The notes under the pieces were generated by a model. The model was not told the DNA's origin. It made no database searches and saw only the letters and a program-made list of their open reading frames with translations. The position numbers were made by a program, and so were the translations under genes. A stretch of 40,659 nucleotides of DNA from Candidatus Poribacteria bacterium (GTDB taxonomy: Bacteria; Poribacteria; WGA-4E; WGA-3G), in the NCBI GenBank assembly GCA_003635185.1, contig PYJA01000006.1, forward strand, positions 1 through 40,659, given 5' to 3'. Shown here piece after piece: positions 8,742-16,634 of the stretch; within the stretch, counting starts at the first letter, position 1; every line of letters begins with the position of its first letter.

Positions 8742-10028
8742 ATGAACACTTACCAAAACTACGACACCATCGTTATCGGCGGCGGCCCCGCAGGCAGCAC
8801 AGCTGCTACACTTATTGCACAGCAAGGTTACCGTGTTCTACTCTTGGAACGAGACGCAGAACCAACTTTCAAAATAGGTGAGTCGTTGATTCCAGCTACA
8901 TACTGGACTTTCAAACGACTCGGCATGCTTGATAAACTAAGAGCGAGTCATTTTCCACAGAAGTTCAGTGTGCAGTTTTTCACGCGTACAGGTAAAGCCA
9001 CCAACCCGTTCTATTTCTTTGAAACCAATCCGCATGAAAGTGCGGTCACATGGCAGGTCCTGCGTAGCGAGTTTGACCAGATGCTTCTGGACAACGCAGC
9101 AGAAAATGGCGTTGAGGTGCGTAGAGGGATCAGTGTTCGCAAAGTGCTTTTTGAAGGGGATAAGGCAATCGGTGTTGTGGCACAAGAAAAAACTTCCCCA
9201 GATAAAAATAATAATCTTGAAACAATACACGGAACGGTTATTGTAGATTCAACCGGTCAACGTTCTCTCATCGGAAGGCAGTTAGATCTCAATACCATAG
9301 AGCCGAACCTCAAAAAAGCATCCCTTTTTACACACTATGAAGGTGGACATCGCGACAAAGGAATTGACGAAGGTGCTACGCTTATTCTGCATACCGAAGA
9401 TAAAGACTCTTGGTTCTGGTCAATTCCGCTGCCGTCCAATTGTACAAGTATTGGGGTTGTTGGTGAGTTAGACTACCTTCTCCAAAATCGCCGAGAACCC
9501 GACGGTAAACTTAACGCACAGAGAATCTTTGACGAAGAACTGGAGAAATGTCAACCTTTGAAGCAACGGCTTGAAGGTGCTAAACAACTTTTTCCTATCC
9601 AAACAACCAAAGATTTCTCATATCGTGCCAGCCGTATCGCAGGGCGGAATTGGGTTTTGATAGGCGATGCGTTTGGCTTCTTAGACCCTGTGTATTCAAC
9701 AGGTCTGTTTTTAGCACTCAAATCTGGTGAAATGGCAGCAGATGCAATTATTGAAGCGTTCCGAGAGAGTGATTTTTCCGAAATGCAATTAGGAAGTTTC
9801 GGGCAAACGTTTGTTGACGGTATGGAAGCATTTCGAAAACTTGTCTACGCTTTTTACACAAAGGAATTTAGTTTCGCGCGGTTTCTGTCAGAATATCCTG
9901 AACATCTTGGCGGTATCGTTGACATTTTAAGCGGAGATGTTTATAGACGGGATGTAACGCACATCTTTCCAGACATGTCAAAGATGTGTTATTTTCCGCC
10001 TGAGGTCCCGCTTGCGCATTCGGCATAA
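8742..10028 (+). CDS. Flavin-dependent halogenase-like / FAD monooxygenase
   Basis: This 428-residue FAD protein has the dinucleotide-binding GGGPAG at 13-18, FKIGESLIP at 43-51, and GDAFGFLDPVYSTGLFLAL in the C-terminal half. It carries WFWSIP at 224-229, matching the WxWxIP motif that marks flavin-dependent halogenases and separates them from ordinary monooxygenases. The length is shorter than tryptophan halogenases (about 500) and closer to the phenol/pyrrole or geranylgeranyl reductase-like branch. It would need reduced FAD from a partner reductase; none is adjacent. No carrier protein or biosynthetic cluster is visible, so a free-standing or tailoring role is open. Confidence 0.8.
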   Translation: MNTYQNYDTIVIGGGPAGSTAATLIAQQGYRVLLLERDAEPTFKIGESLIPATYWTFKRLGMLDKLRASHFPQKFSVQFFTRTGKATNPFYFFETNPHESAVTWQVLRSEFDQMLLDNAAENGVEVRRGISVRKVLFEGDKAIGVVAQEKTSPDKNNNLETIHGTVIVDSTGQRSLIGRQLDLNTIEPNLKKASLFTHYEGGHRDKGIDEGATLILHTEDKDSWFWSIPLPSNCTSIGVVGELDYLLQNRREPDGKLNAQRIFDEELEKCQPLKQRLEGAKQLFPIQTTKDFSYRASRIAGRNWVLIGDAFGFLDPVYSTGLFLALKSGEMAADAIIEAFRESDFSEMQLGSFGQTFVDGMEAFRKLVYAFYTKEFSFARFLSEYPEHLGGIVDILSGDVYRRDVTHIFPDMSKMCYFPPEVPLAHSA

Positions 10029-10133
10029 GAAATCTTGCATTTGAAAGAAAATATTTTGTAAGTTCGGTTAGTAATATATGTAGCAAATCTATTACAATGG
10101 TTTAGCCTTAAACTAATATATAGGAGTACATTA

Positions 10134-11114
10134 ATGAAGTTTTTCACATCGTATTTATCCATTTTCTGTTTTATCTTTGCCTTGAGTTTCGGTGTAGGTT
10201 GCGATAGCACTTCAAAACGTCGCCATGTCAGCATTGGCACCGCTCCAATAGGTGGCGCTTTTGCTCCTGTTGGGAACGCAATAGCTGATGTTGTTGGGCG
10301 TAACATTTCAGAAAAAAACTGGGAAGTCGCTGCCACAAGCACAAAAGGCACACAAGAAAATATTCGCTTACTTGTCAGTAAAGATGGCGAAATAGAATTC
10401 GCTCTCGCTAATGCCGCAATCTCTTACTTTGCAGTCCGTGGGGAAGGTGCATGGAAAACCAAGCATCCTATCGCTTCAGTAATGACACTTGCGCCGAATG
10501 TTGGCATATTTGTCACACCGAAATCCACAAGTATCCGTTCCATCGCTGATTTAAAAGGGAAGCGTGTGGTAGTCGGCCCTGCGGGAGCAGGTTTTGAGTA
10601 CTTCCTAAGACCAATTTTAGAGGCGCACGGTGTTACTTATGACGATTTTAGTGACCTTAACGATACATATAGTGGTGCCGTAGATCTGTTAGCCAACGGT
10701 TCGGCTGAAGCTGCGTTTATGGGTGGTGCGATTCCAACACCAGCGGTTAAACAAGCCACAGCGACCCAAGACATAATTTTTATTCCGTTCGACGAAACCG
10801 CCAAACACTCTCTTGTTGAACAGTACCCCTTCTTTCATCCTATAACTATTCCTGCAGCTGCTTATGAAAATGTACTAACAGAACCGTTTGAAACCATGAA
10901 TGTCGGTTCAATGCATATTATCACTGCAGAGAATGCAGATGAAGATATGGTTTATAATTTTGCAAAGACCTTGTATGAACATCGTGCTGAAGTTGTTAAG
11001 GCACATCCAGCTGGTAAAGCTATCAATGAGAAAAATGCTGCTAAAGACGTAGGAACGCCTTTCCATCCAGGTGCGATTCGTTTCTATAAAGAAATCGGTA
11101 TTTGGCCCGAATAA
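10134..11114 (+). CDS. TAXI-family TRAP transporter solute-binding lipoprotein
   Basis: This 326-residue protein has a signal peptide and a plausible lipobox at VGC (Cys near residue 23), so it is probably a lipid-anchored binding protein. SIGTAPIGGAFAPVGNAIADV at the mature N terminus, GTQENIRLLVSKDGEIEFALANA, and GKRVVVGPAGAGFE are typical of TAXI solute receptors of TRAP transporters, which often bind glutamate or other organic anions. No TRAP membrane subunit (DctQM/fused 4TM-12TM) is next to it, so it is an orphan receptor in this window. Ribosome site TAGGAG lies 7 bases before the ATG. Confidence 0.88.
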   Translation: MKFFTSYLSIFCFIFALSFGVGCDSTSKRRHVSIGTAPIGGAFAPVGNAIADVVGRNISEKNWEVAATSTKGTQENIRLLVSKDGEIEFALANAAISYFAVRGEGAWKTKHPIASVMTLAPNVGIFVTPKSTSIRSIADLKGKRVVVGPAGAGFEYFLRPILEAHGVTYDDFSDLNDTYSGAVDLLANGSAEAAFMGGAIPTPAVKQATATQDIIFIPFDETAKHSLVEQYPFFHPITIPAAAYENVLTEPFETMNVGSMHIITAENADEDMVYNFAKTLYEHRAEVVKAHPAGKAINEKNAAKDVGTPFHPGAIRFYKEIGIWPE

Positions 11115-11135
11115 AAATGCAGCAAAATAGGGAAA

Positions 11136-11175
11136 TTGACAATTTTTTCGATTATGTGTTATATTGTACATAACA
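11136..11175 (+). promoter_or_regulatory. Strong promoter with overlapping operator dyad, FRG/methyltransferase operon
   Basis: Perfect -35 TTGACA (11136-11141) and TATATT (11160-11165) are 18 bp apart. A perfect inverted repeat, TGTTAT (11157-11162) / ATAACA (11170-11175), straddles the -10 box with a 7-bp centre and extends imperfectly on both sides (ATTATG.../...CATAAT). A bound dimeric repressor would occlude the promoter. The leader to the first likely start is about 110 bp. Confidence 0.6.
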
Positions 11176-11284
11176 TAATTTGTGCTGTCATTGATTCGGA
11201 ACCAATTTTGGCCTACAATCTGCTGACTGTAGCAAAACAGTAATTGAATGGAGGTTGAAAACTCAATTAACCACAAACGTTATT

Positions 11285-13075
11285 ATGAATAACCAGGAAG
11301 GACAGAGACTCGTCCCGAGTATAGCAGAACAACTCATCATAGAACTATTCGCGGGACAGACAGCACAAATACAGGAAATCAAAAGAAAAGTTGAAGAAGC
11401 GCATGCAGAGCGAGGTGGACTGCCATCAACGGCGAGAACTCACCATCCAGTTACTTTAGCACTATCAAAAATGAAGCGGTCCGGACTTGCCAAGAATTCA
11501 CAACTTGGAGTTTGGTCAATTCCTGTCCGGACACTTGATGCTTTTATAAAATGGGCAAATAATTTTAAGGAAGGTGAATTTGTATTTAGAGGCGTTCCAA
11601 ATGAAGCATATAAAATACAGGCATCTGCTTATCGTCGTCCGGCAGAAAACGAAAGAGATTTTGAGAAGTTTCTCCATATAAATAAAGATTTAATAAGAGC
11701 CGCAAAACAACGAGGTTACGACAAGAAAGATGGAACGGAATGGAACGAATTGGATATCCTTGCGGAACTTCAGCATTATGGATCCGCAACATGTTTAATA
11801 GATTTTACTTACAGTGCACAAGTCGCGCTCTGGTTTGCTTGTCAACCTGTACCTAAGAAGAAGGGAGAGAACGGGAAGTCAGAAGATAATAAACCTCCGA
11901 ACGGTAAGGTTTTTGCTGTACAGATCAAACCACCGAAATTTACTGAGATTACACCGGAATTCTGGGAAAAAGGAGATAATGAGGAGAAGGAGGCAAGGAA
12001 AAAGATCGATTTCTATCTCAAAGAAGATAAGGATTCACCGCTTTATTACTTGCAACCAAAATTTCAGAACAACCGCATTATTGCACAGCAATCTGTTTTC
12101 CTGTTTGGACAATATGAGTTTGATGCCGATGATGAATGTGTCATTGCAGAAGAGTGTAAGGAAAAGATACTTAAAGAGATTCATAGAGTATCAGGAATAA
12201 CAGAAGATAAGTTATTTCCCGATTTTGAGGGTTTCGCATGGGTACATCGTGAGGAGGCATCATATACTGAACCAACCCCCTCAGCACTAAAAGAGCAAGG
12301 TCAACGCGCTCTTGATAGTGAGAATTACGATGATGCAATAGAAGATTTTTCCAGAGCGATTGAGAAAGACTCTAATGATGTAGAAGCATATAACCTTCGG
12401 GGTAGGACATATACTCGGCAGGAAAATTATGATGATGCATTGAAAGAGTATAACGACGCAATTGGGATAAATCCAGATTATGCAGAATCCTATTTGAATC
12501 GAGGAACAACATATTACGAACAGAAAGAATATGATATTGCTATCGTAGATTTTGACGAAGCAATTTCTCTAAAACCAGATTATGCGAATGCCTACTATAT
12601 GCGTGGACGAACAAAGTATTATGTTAACCAACATGAAGAAGCCGTTAACGATTTTACCGAAGCAATCCGATTTATGCCAAATAGTGCCTATGCGTATTAT
12701 TGGCGAGGGTTAGCAAAATATAAGCTTGATCTAAAAGAAGAAGCTGTCACAGATTTTGATGAAGCAGTTCTCCTGAAACCTGATTATGATGCAGCCTATT
12801 ATCAGCGTGGACTCGCAAAATATGAATTAGAGCAATATGATCCTGCTATTCTTGATTTTGACAAGGCAATTGAACTTAACCCTAATAACGAAGAAGCATT
12901 CTTTAGTAGGGCAGAGGTGAAATCTGAACACAGACGCTTCACTGAAGCGGAACAAGACCTTGAAGTCGCTTTAGAACTTGCTTTACAAAATAACAACGAT
13001 ATAATGGTACGTAAAATTCTAATTCTTTTGGATGAAATTGACAATCGAATCGCGACGGAGGTAGAAGATGAATAA
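11285..13075 (+). CDS. wHTH-FRG domain-TPR protein, putative defence component
   Basis: A 596-residue, three-part protein. Residues about 6-80 resemble the winged-helix N-terminal domain of Mrr-type nucleases (ending ALSKMKRSGLAKNSQLGVWSI). Residues about 90-320 are an FRG domain: the name-giving FRG near 101-103, AELQHYGSATCLIDFTY near 160-176, and a late IIAQQSVFLFGQYE. Residues about 335-575 are six to seven TPR units of the type AIEDFxxAIExxPxxxxAYxxRGxxY. FRG function is not established. Start choice: ATG 11285 lacks a ribosome site, and the in-frame TTG at 11255 abuts GGAGG too closely, so the true start is uncertain. It overlaps the methyltransferase gene by 8 bases, which implies one mRNA and a shared job. 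Confidence 0.8.
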   Translation: MNNQEGQRLVPSIAEQLIIELFAGQTAQIQEIKRKVEEAHAERGGLPSTARTHHPVTLALSKMKRSGLAKNSQLGVWSIPVRTLDAFIKWANNFKEGEFVFRGVPNEAYKIQASAYRRPAENERDFEKFLHINKDLIRAAKQRGYDKKDGTEWNELDILAELQHYGSATCLIDFTYSAQVALWFACQPVPKKKGENGKSEDNKPPNGKVFAVQIKPPKFTEITPEFWEKGDNEEKEARKKIDFYLKEDKDSPLYYLQPKFQNNRIIAQQSVFLFGQYEFDADDECVIAEECKEKILKEIHRVSGITEDKLFPDFEGFAWVHREEASYTEPTPSALKEQGQRALDSENYDDAIEDFSRAIEKDSNDVEAYNLRGRTYTRQENYDDALKEYNDAIGINPDYAESYLNRGTTYYEQKEYDIAIVDFDEAISLKPDYANAYYMRGRTKYYVNQHEEAVNDFTEAIRFMPNSAYAYYWRGLAKYKLDLKEEAVTDFDEAVLLKPDYDAAYYQRGLAKYELEQYDPAILDFDKAIELNPNNEEAFFSRAEVKSEHRRFTEAEQDLEVALELALQNNNDIMVRKILILLDEIDNRIATEVEDE

Positions 13076-14531
13076 ATTACATTTCGGTGACAATCTTGAA
13101 ATCTTACAGAAAATGGACGATGAAAGTGTTGATTTAATCTGTACCGATCCGCCGATTAACACAAGGCGCAACTACAACATTTTTTTCCCTGATTCGGCTA
13201 ATAGTATTTGGACGTGGGATAAAGCAGCAGAAGACACACGGGTTGATATTGAGATAAAAGCTGCCAACAGTAAAACTTACAAAACACTCAACGAATGTTT
13301 GCGCGGATATGATATAATGCTTCGCAATTCTGATTCTGCAATGCGTGCTTATCTTGCATTTATGGGACCCAGGCTTGCCGAAATGCACCGGATACTTTCT
13401 AAAACGGGTAGCATCTTTTTGCACTGCGATCCGAGTGCAAGCCACTATCTAAAATGTATGATGGATGCTATCTTTGGAGCAGAAAACTTCAAAAATGAAA
13501 TTGTGTGGGGTTATAAAGGGCCAAGTCATGAAAAGCGGTGGTTTCCTCGTAGACACGATATTATTCTGTTTTATGGTAAATCAAAGGACTCTTATTTCAA
13601 TCCCGATGAAGCGCGTGTTCCCTTTACACGTCGTATTACAGGCACGGGTAAAAATTCTCTTTTAAAAGGCAGTCGAACATTAGATAAAGTTATAGCACTG
13701 GAAGAGGCATATTCCGATCAAGGCAAACTCATTGAAGATTATTGGACAGATATATATGGTGGTGAGAATATGTTAAAGCTGGAACGCCTCGACTACCCAA
13801 ACCAAAAGCCGCGTCGCCTCTATGAGCGTATCATAAAAGCCTCCAGTAACGAAGGGGATTTGGTATTAGATCCATTCTGCGGCGGTGGTACTACGCTTGA
13901 TGCTGCGCAAGCACTCAAAAGATACTGGATTGGGATTGACATCACGATTCTGGCGCTGGATCCGATAGAATATCGGCTGAAGGATAGATATGGCTTGAAA
14001 CCATCAAAAGACTACAAGATTCAAGGCTATCCGAAAAATATGCAGGATGTAAAAAAACTTGCCCGTGATAAGACAAAACACAATGAATTTTCGCATTGGG
14101 CAGTGACACGACTTGGACTTACGCCATCCAAAGATGTTGACAATAACGGACATCCCAGATTATGGACACTAAAAGATAAGAAAAAATCAGATTTACGGAT
14201 ACTTGCTGAAGTTAAAGCAGATAAACCGACTCCAGAACAGATTCGCGCGCTCCAGAAGCCAATGGAAGATAATAAAGCAGATATCGGTGTATTGATTACC
14301 CTTGAGTCTGTCACCTCTGATATACATGAAATAGCGGAAAAAATGGGCAAGTTTGAATATAAAGGTCTAACGTATCCACGGCTTCAGTTTTGGCAGATCA
14401 CGGATGCGTATTTTGATGATCCTGAAACAATCTATAACGATCTCCAATTGCCTGGGATGTGGCGTGTTAGGCCAACAAAGAAATCTGGACGCCATTTTTC
14501 AACTGAACAGATGAAGTTGGATTTTGAGTGA
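13068..14531 (+). CDS. DNA methyltransferase (N6A/N4C, beta class) with nuclease-like tail
   Basis: A 487-residue protein. The methyltransferase part has catalytic motif IV DPPI at 27-30 (usual forms are DPPY/F/W) ahead of motif I DPFCGGGTT at 268-276, the order of the beta class; SIFLHCDPSASHY near 115-127 is also typical. Residues about 335-450 look like a PD-(D/E)XK nuclease domain of the Mrr type: NEFSHWAVTRLG, then LRILAEVKADKPTPEQIRALQ with the E-x-K motif at E381-K383, then ADIGVLITLES. The Asp/Gly-rich stretch that normally supplies the catalytic Asp reads DVDNNGHPRLW here, so activity is uncertain. The gene overlaps the FRG gene. A single-chain restriction-modification enzyme or a methyl-directed device are both possible. 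Confidence 0.85.
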   Translation: MNKLHFGDNLEILQKMDDESVDLICTDPPINTRRNYNIFFPDSANSIWTWDKAAEDTRVDIEIKAANSKTYKTLNECLRGYDIMLRNSDSAMRAYLAFMGPRLAEMHRILSKTGSIFLHCDPSASHYLKCMMDAIFGAENFKNEIVWGYKGPSHEKRWFPRRHDIILFYGKSKDSYFNPDEARVPFTRRITGTGKNSLLKGSRTLDKVIALEEAYSDQGKLIEDYWTDIYGGENMLKLERLDYPNQKPRRLYERIIKASSNEGDLVLDPFCGGGTTLDAAQALKRYWIGIDITILALDPIEYRLKDRYGLKPSKDYKIQGYPKNMQDVKKLARDKTKHNEFSHWAVTRLGLTPSKDVDNNGHPRLWTLKDKKKSDLRILAEVKADKPTPEQIRALQKPMEDNKADIGVLITLESVTSDIHEIAEKMGKFEYKGLTYPRLQFWQITDAYFDDPETIYNDLQLPGMWRVRPTKKSGRHFSTEQMKLDFE

Positions 14532-14550
14532 TTTTGGTAAAAACAAAGTT

Positions 14551-15756
14551 ATGAATAATCAAATGCAAAATCAGTTAAAAATCTTAGTTGTTCTTTATCT
14601 ATGTCTGCCACTATCTGCCATCCCCGCAGAAAAAAGCGATCATGCCAAATATGTGCAGCATGTGGAGCAAGGTTTTGTCTTTCTATTCCAAGGAAACAAT
14701 AAGGAGGCTATAGCCGCATTCGAATCAGCACTTGCTGTTGAACCCAAACACTACGAAATTCTACACTACTTAGGTGTAGCGTATGCACAAGAAAAATTTT
14801 GGAACAAAGCCGTTGAAGTTTACCAACGCTCTTTGGACCTGAAGCCAGATAATATTGAGGCACTACATTCATTAAGTATTGTTTATTTTAAACTTAATCA
14901 GTGGGCAGATGCAGTTGAACCCTTACGAAAAGTGATAACGCTATCCCCGCAACATGCACGCGGGCGTGAACTCCTCGGTAAAGTCTACCTCAAACTGCGT
15001 CAATTTTCGGACGCTGCTGACGTTTTAACACGAGCGATTGAACTAAAACCCGACGCTGCAGGAACGTATAATGATCTTGGAACAGTCTATCTCAATCTAA
15101 AGGATTATCCGCAAGCGATAGAAAACTTTACGAAAGCAATCAAGTTTGGACCCCCTCGCTATGCAGAACCCCATCATGGACTGGGAACAGCGTATCTTCG
15201 GATAGGTGATAGAGAAAAAAGCATAAAAGAGATGCAAATATACCAGCAGTTACAAGAGGAATTTGCTGAATATGAACGTTTCTCCCGTCTGACTCGGACT
15301 GAACCGAATAGCCTTGAGGCATGGAAAGGGTTGGCAAATGTCTTAATACGCCAAAAAAAATATAATGAGGTGGTACCTGCATTCCAAAAATGTATTGAGA
15401 TTGCCTCCAGACAAAGAATGTCTGCAGATGTTATTGCAAGTTTTTATCATGGACTCAGCCAAGCATTTATCAACCTAAATTATCCGAAGCATGCCCAAGA
15501 ATCAGTAGGCAAGGCTATTCAATTAGCTCCCAATGTAGCGGTTTTCTACAATACCCTTGGCAGCACTTACGCAATCTTGGGAGATGTTCGAAATGCAATC
15601 CCAGCATTCCGCAAAGCGATTGAATTAGATGGAGAACAACCGCACTATCATCTCAACCTTTCAAAACTTTATCAAAGTATCGGAAATCATAAACTTGCCA
15701 AGGAACATTATCAAGCGTATGAATATTTCTTGTCAAAACAGAAACAAAATAAATGA
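14551..15756 (+). CDS. Exported TPR repeat protein
   Basis: A 401-residue protein with a short signal peptide (LKILVVLYLCLPLSAIPAE) and about nine tetratricopeptide repeats, for example KEAIAAFESALAVEPKHYE, KAVEVYQRSLDLKPDNIEA and NAIPAFRKAIELDGEQPHY. TPRs are protein-protein scaffolds. I chose ATG 14551; an upstream TTG at 14524 overlaps the methyltransferase gene and would put charged residues before the signal peptide. It heads a gene set with a SUMF1-like protein and a CRTAC1 protein, an arrangement that suggests all three act outside the cytoplasm. Its partners are unknown. Confidence 0.85.
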   Translation: MNNQMQNQLKILVVLYLCLPLSAIPAEKSDHAKYVQHVEQGFVFLFQGNNKEAIAAFESALAVEPKHYEILHYLGVAYAQEKFWNKAVEVYQRSLDLKPDNIEALHSLSIVYFKLNQWADAVEPLRKVITLSPQHARGRELLGKVYLKLRQFSDAADVLTRAIELKPDAAGTYNDLGTVYLNLKDYPQAIENFTKAIKFGPPRYAEPHHGLGTAYLRIGDREKSIKEMQIYQQLQEEFAEYERFSRLTRTEPNSLEAWKGLANVLIRQKKYNEVVPAFQKCIEIASRQRMSADVIASFYHGLSQAFINLNYPKHAQESVGKAIQLAPNVAVFYNTLGSTYAILGDVRNAIPAFRKAIELDGEQPHYHLNLSKLYQSIGNHKLAKEHYQAYEYFLSKQKQNK

Positions 15757-15787
15757 CCCGATTACACTAAAACATGGGATAGAGACA

Positions 15788-16609
15788 TTGAATATTAGTC
15801 TGTTTTCTATCACTTCCCTACTTCTTCTATTAAATGTTGTCTTTTCTATAAGTGTGTCTGCCGAGAAAAAAGAAAATCAGATGATATTGGTTTCTGCTGG
15901 CACATTTACAATGGGAAACGAAAAACGTGCCGCAGATGAAAGACCAGTACATAAGGTATATCTTGATGCTTACTACATCAGTAAATATGAAGTTACCAAC
16001 GCAGAATATTATGAATTTTGGCGTAGTTTGCAAAAGAATAACCCTGAATCCTCTCAATATACACCTGAAAGCTTCACCCATCTTCCCCATATCGGTGATT
16101 GGCCTGAACGCGCGACAAAATTCCCTGATCATCCAGTTGTAGGTGTATCTTGGGACGATGCAAAAGCTTATGCTGAATGGAAAGGCATGCGCCTCCCGAC
16201 AGAAGCAGAATGGGAAAAAGCCGCCCGCGGCTATTCAAACAGAACGTGGCCCTGGGGCAATGCGATAGGACCTTACGCTAATACCGCCGATAAAAATGAT
16301 GGATATGAAAATCGCATTGCGCCTGTCGGTAGTTTTCCAAAGGGAAAAAGTTATTACGGTGTAATGGATATGGCAGGCAATGTTTGGGAATGGACAGCAG
16401 ATTGGTACAGCGATGTCTACTATTTTCATAGCCCAAAAAAGAATCCAACAGGACCAGCTGTCGGTAGTTGGCGCGTTATTCGAGGCGGTTCATGGATTGA
16501 TACGCTGCCACGATGTAGTACAACCTTTCGGTATTATTTCTACCCCACTCTGAAAACATCCTCTGTCGGTTTTCGGGTGGCAAAAACAGCAGAAAAACCT
16601 AAAAAATAA
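15788..16609 (+). CDS. SUMF1/formylglycine-generating-enzyme-like domain protein, exported
   Basis: A 273-residue protein from TTG 15788, which gives a clean signal peptide (NISLFSITSLLLLLNVVFSI...VSA). An ATG at 15719 would add 23 residues and overlap the TPR gene. The FGE-sulfatase fold is clear: MILVSAGTFTMGNEKRAADE, YEVTNAEYYEFW, HPVVGVSWDDAKAYAEWKG, RLPTEAEWEKAARG, MAGNVWEWTADWYSD and VIRGGSWIDTLPRC. In true formylglycine-generating enzymes two Cys follow the GGS(W/Y) motif; here the first position is Asp and only one Cys remains. It therefore probably does not mature the sulfatases of this window, and may bind ligands or cofactors instead. Confidence 0.82.
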   Translation: MNISLFSITSLLLLLNVVFSISVSAEKKENQMILVSAGTFTMGNEKRAADERPVHKVYLDAYYISKYEVTNAEYYEFWRSLQKNNPESSQYTPESFTHLPHIGDWPERATKFPDHPVVGVSWDDAKAYAEWKGMRLPTEAEWEKAARGYSNRTWPWGNAIGPYANTADKNDGYENRIAPVGSFPKGKSYYGVMDMAGNVWEWTADWYSDVYYFHSPKKNPTGPAVGSWRVIRGGSWIDTLPRCSTTFRYYFYPTLKTSSVGFRVAKTAEKPKK

Positions 16610-16634
16610 ATCTCTTGCTTCAACAAATTCCCAA

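Noticed and set aside
15788..16609. Functional formylglycine-generating enzyme for the sulfatases here
   Set aside because: One of the two Cys expected after GGSW is Asp, and the protein is predicted to be exported, away from newly made sulfatases.
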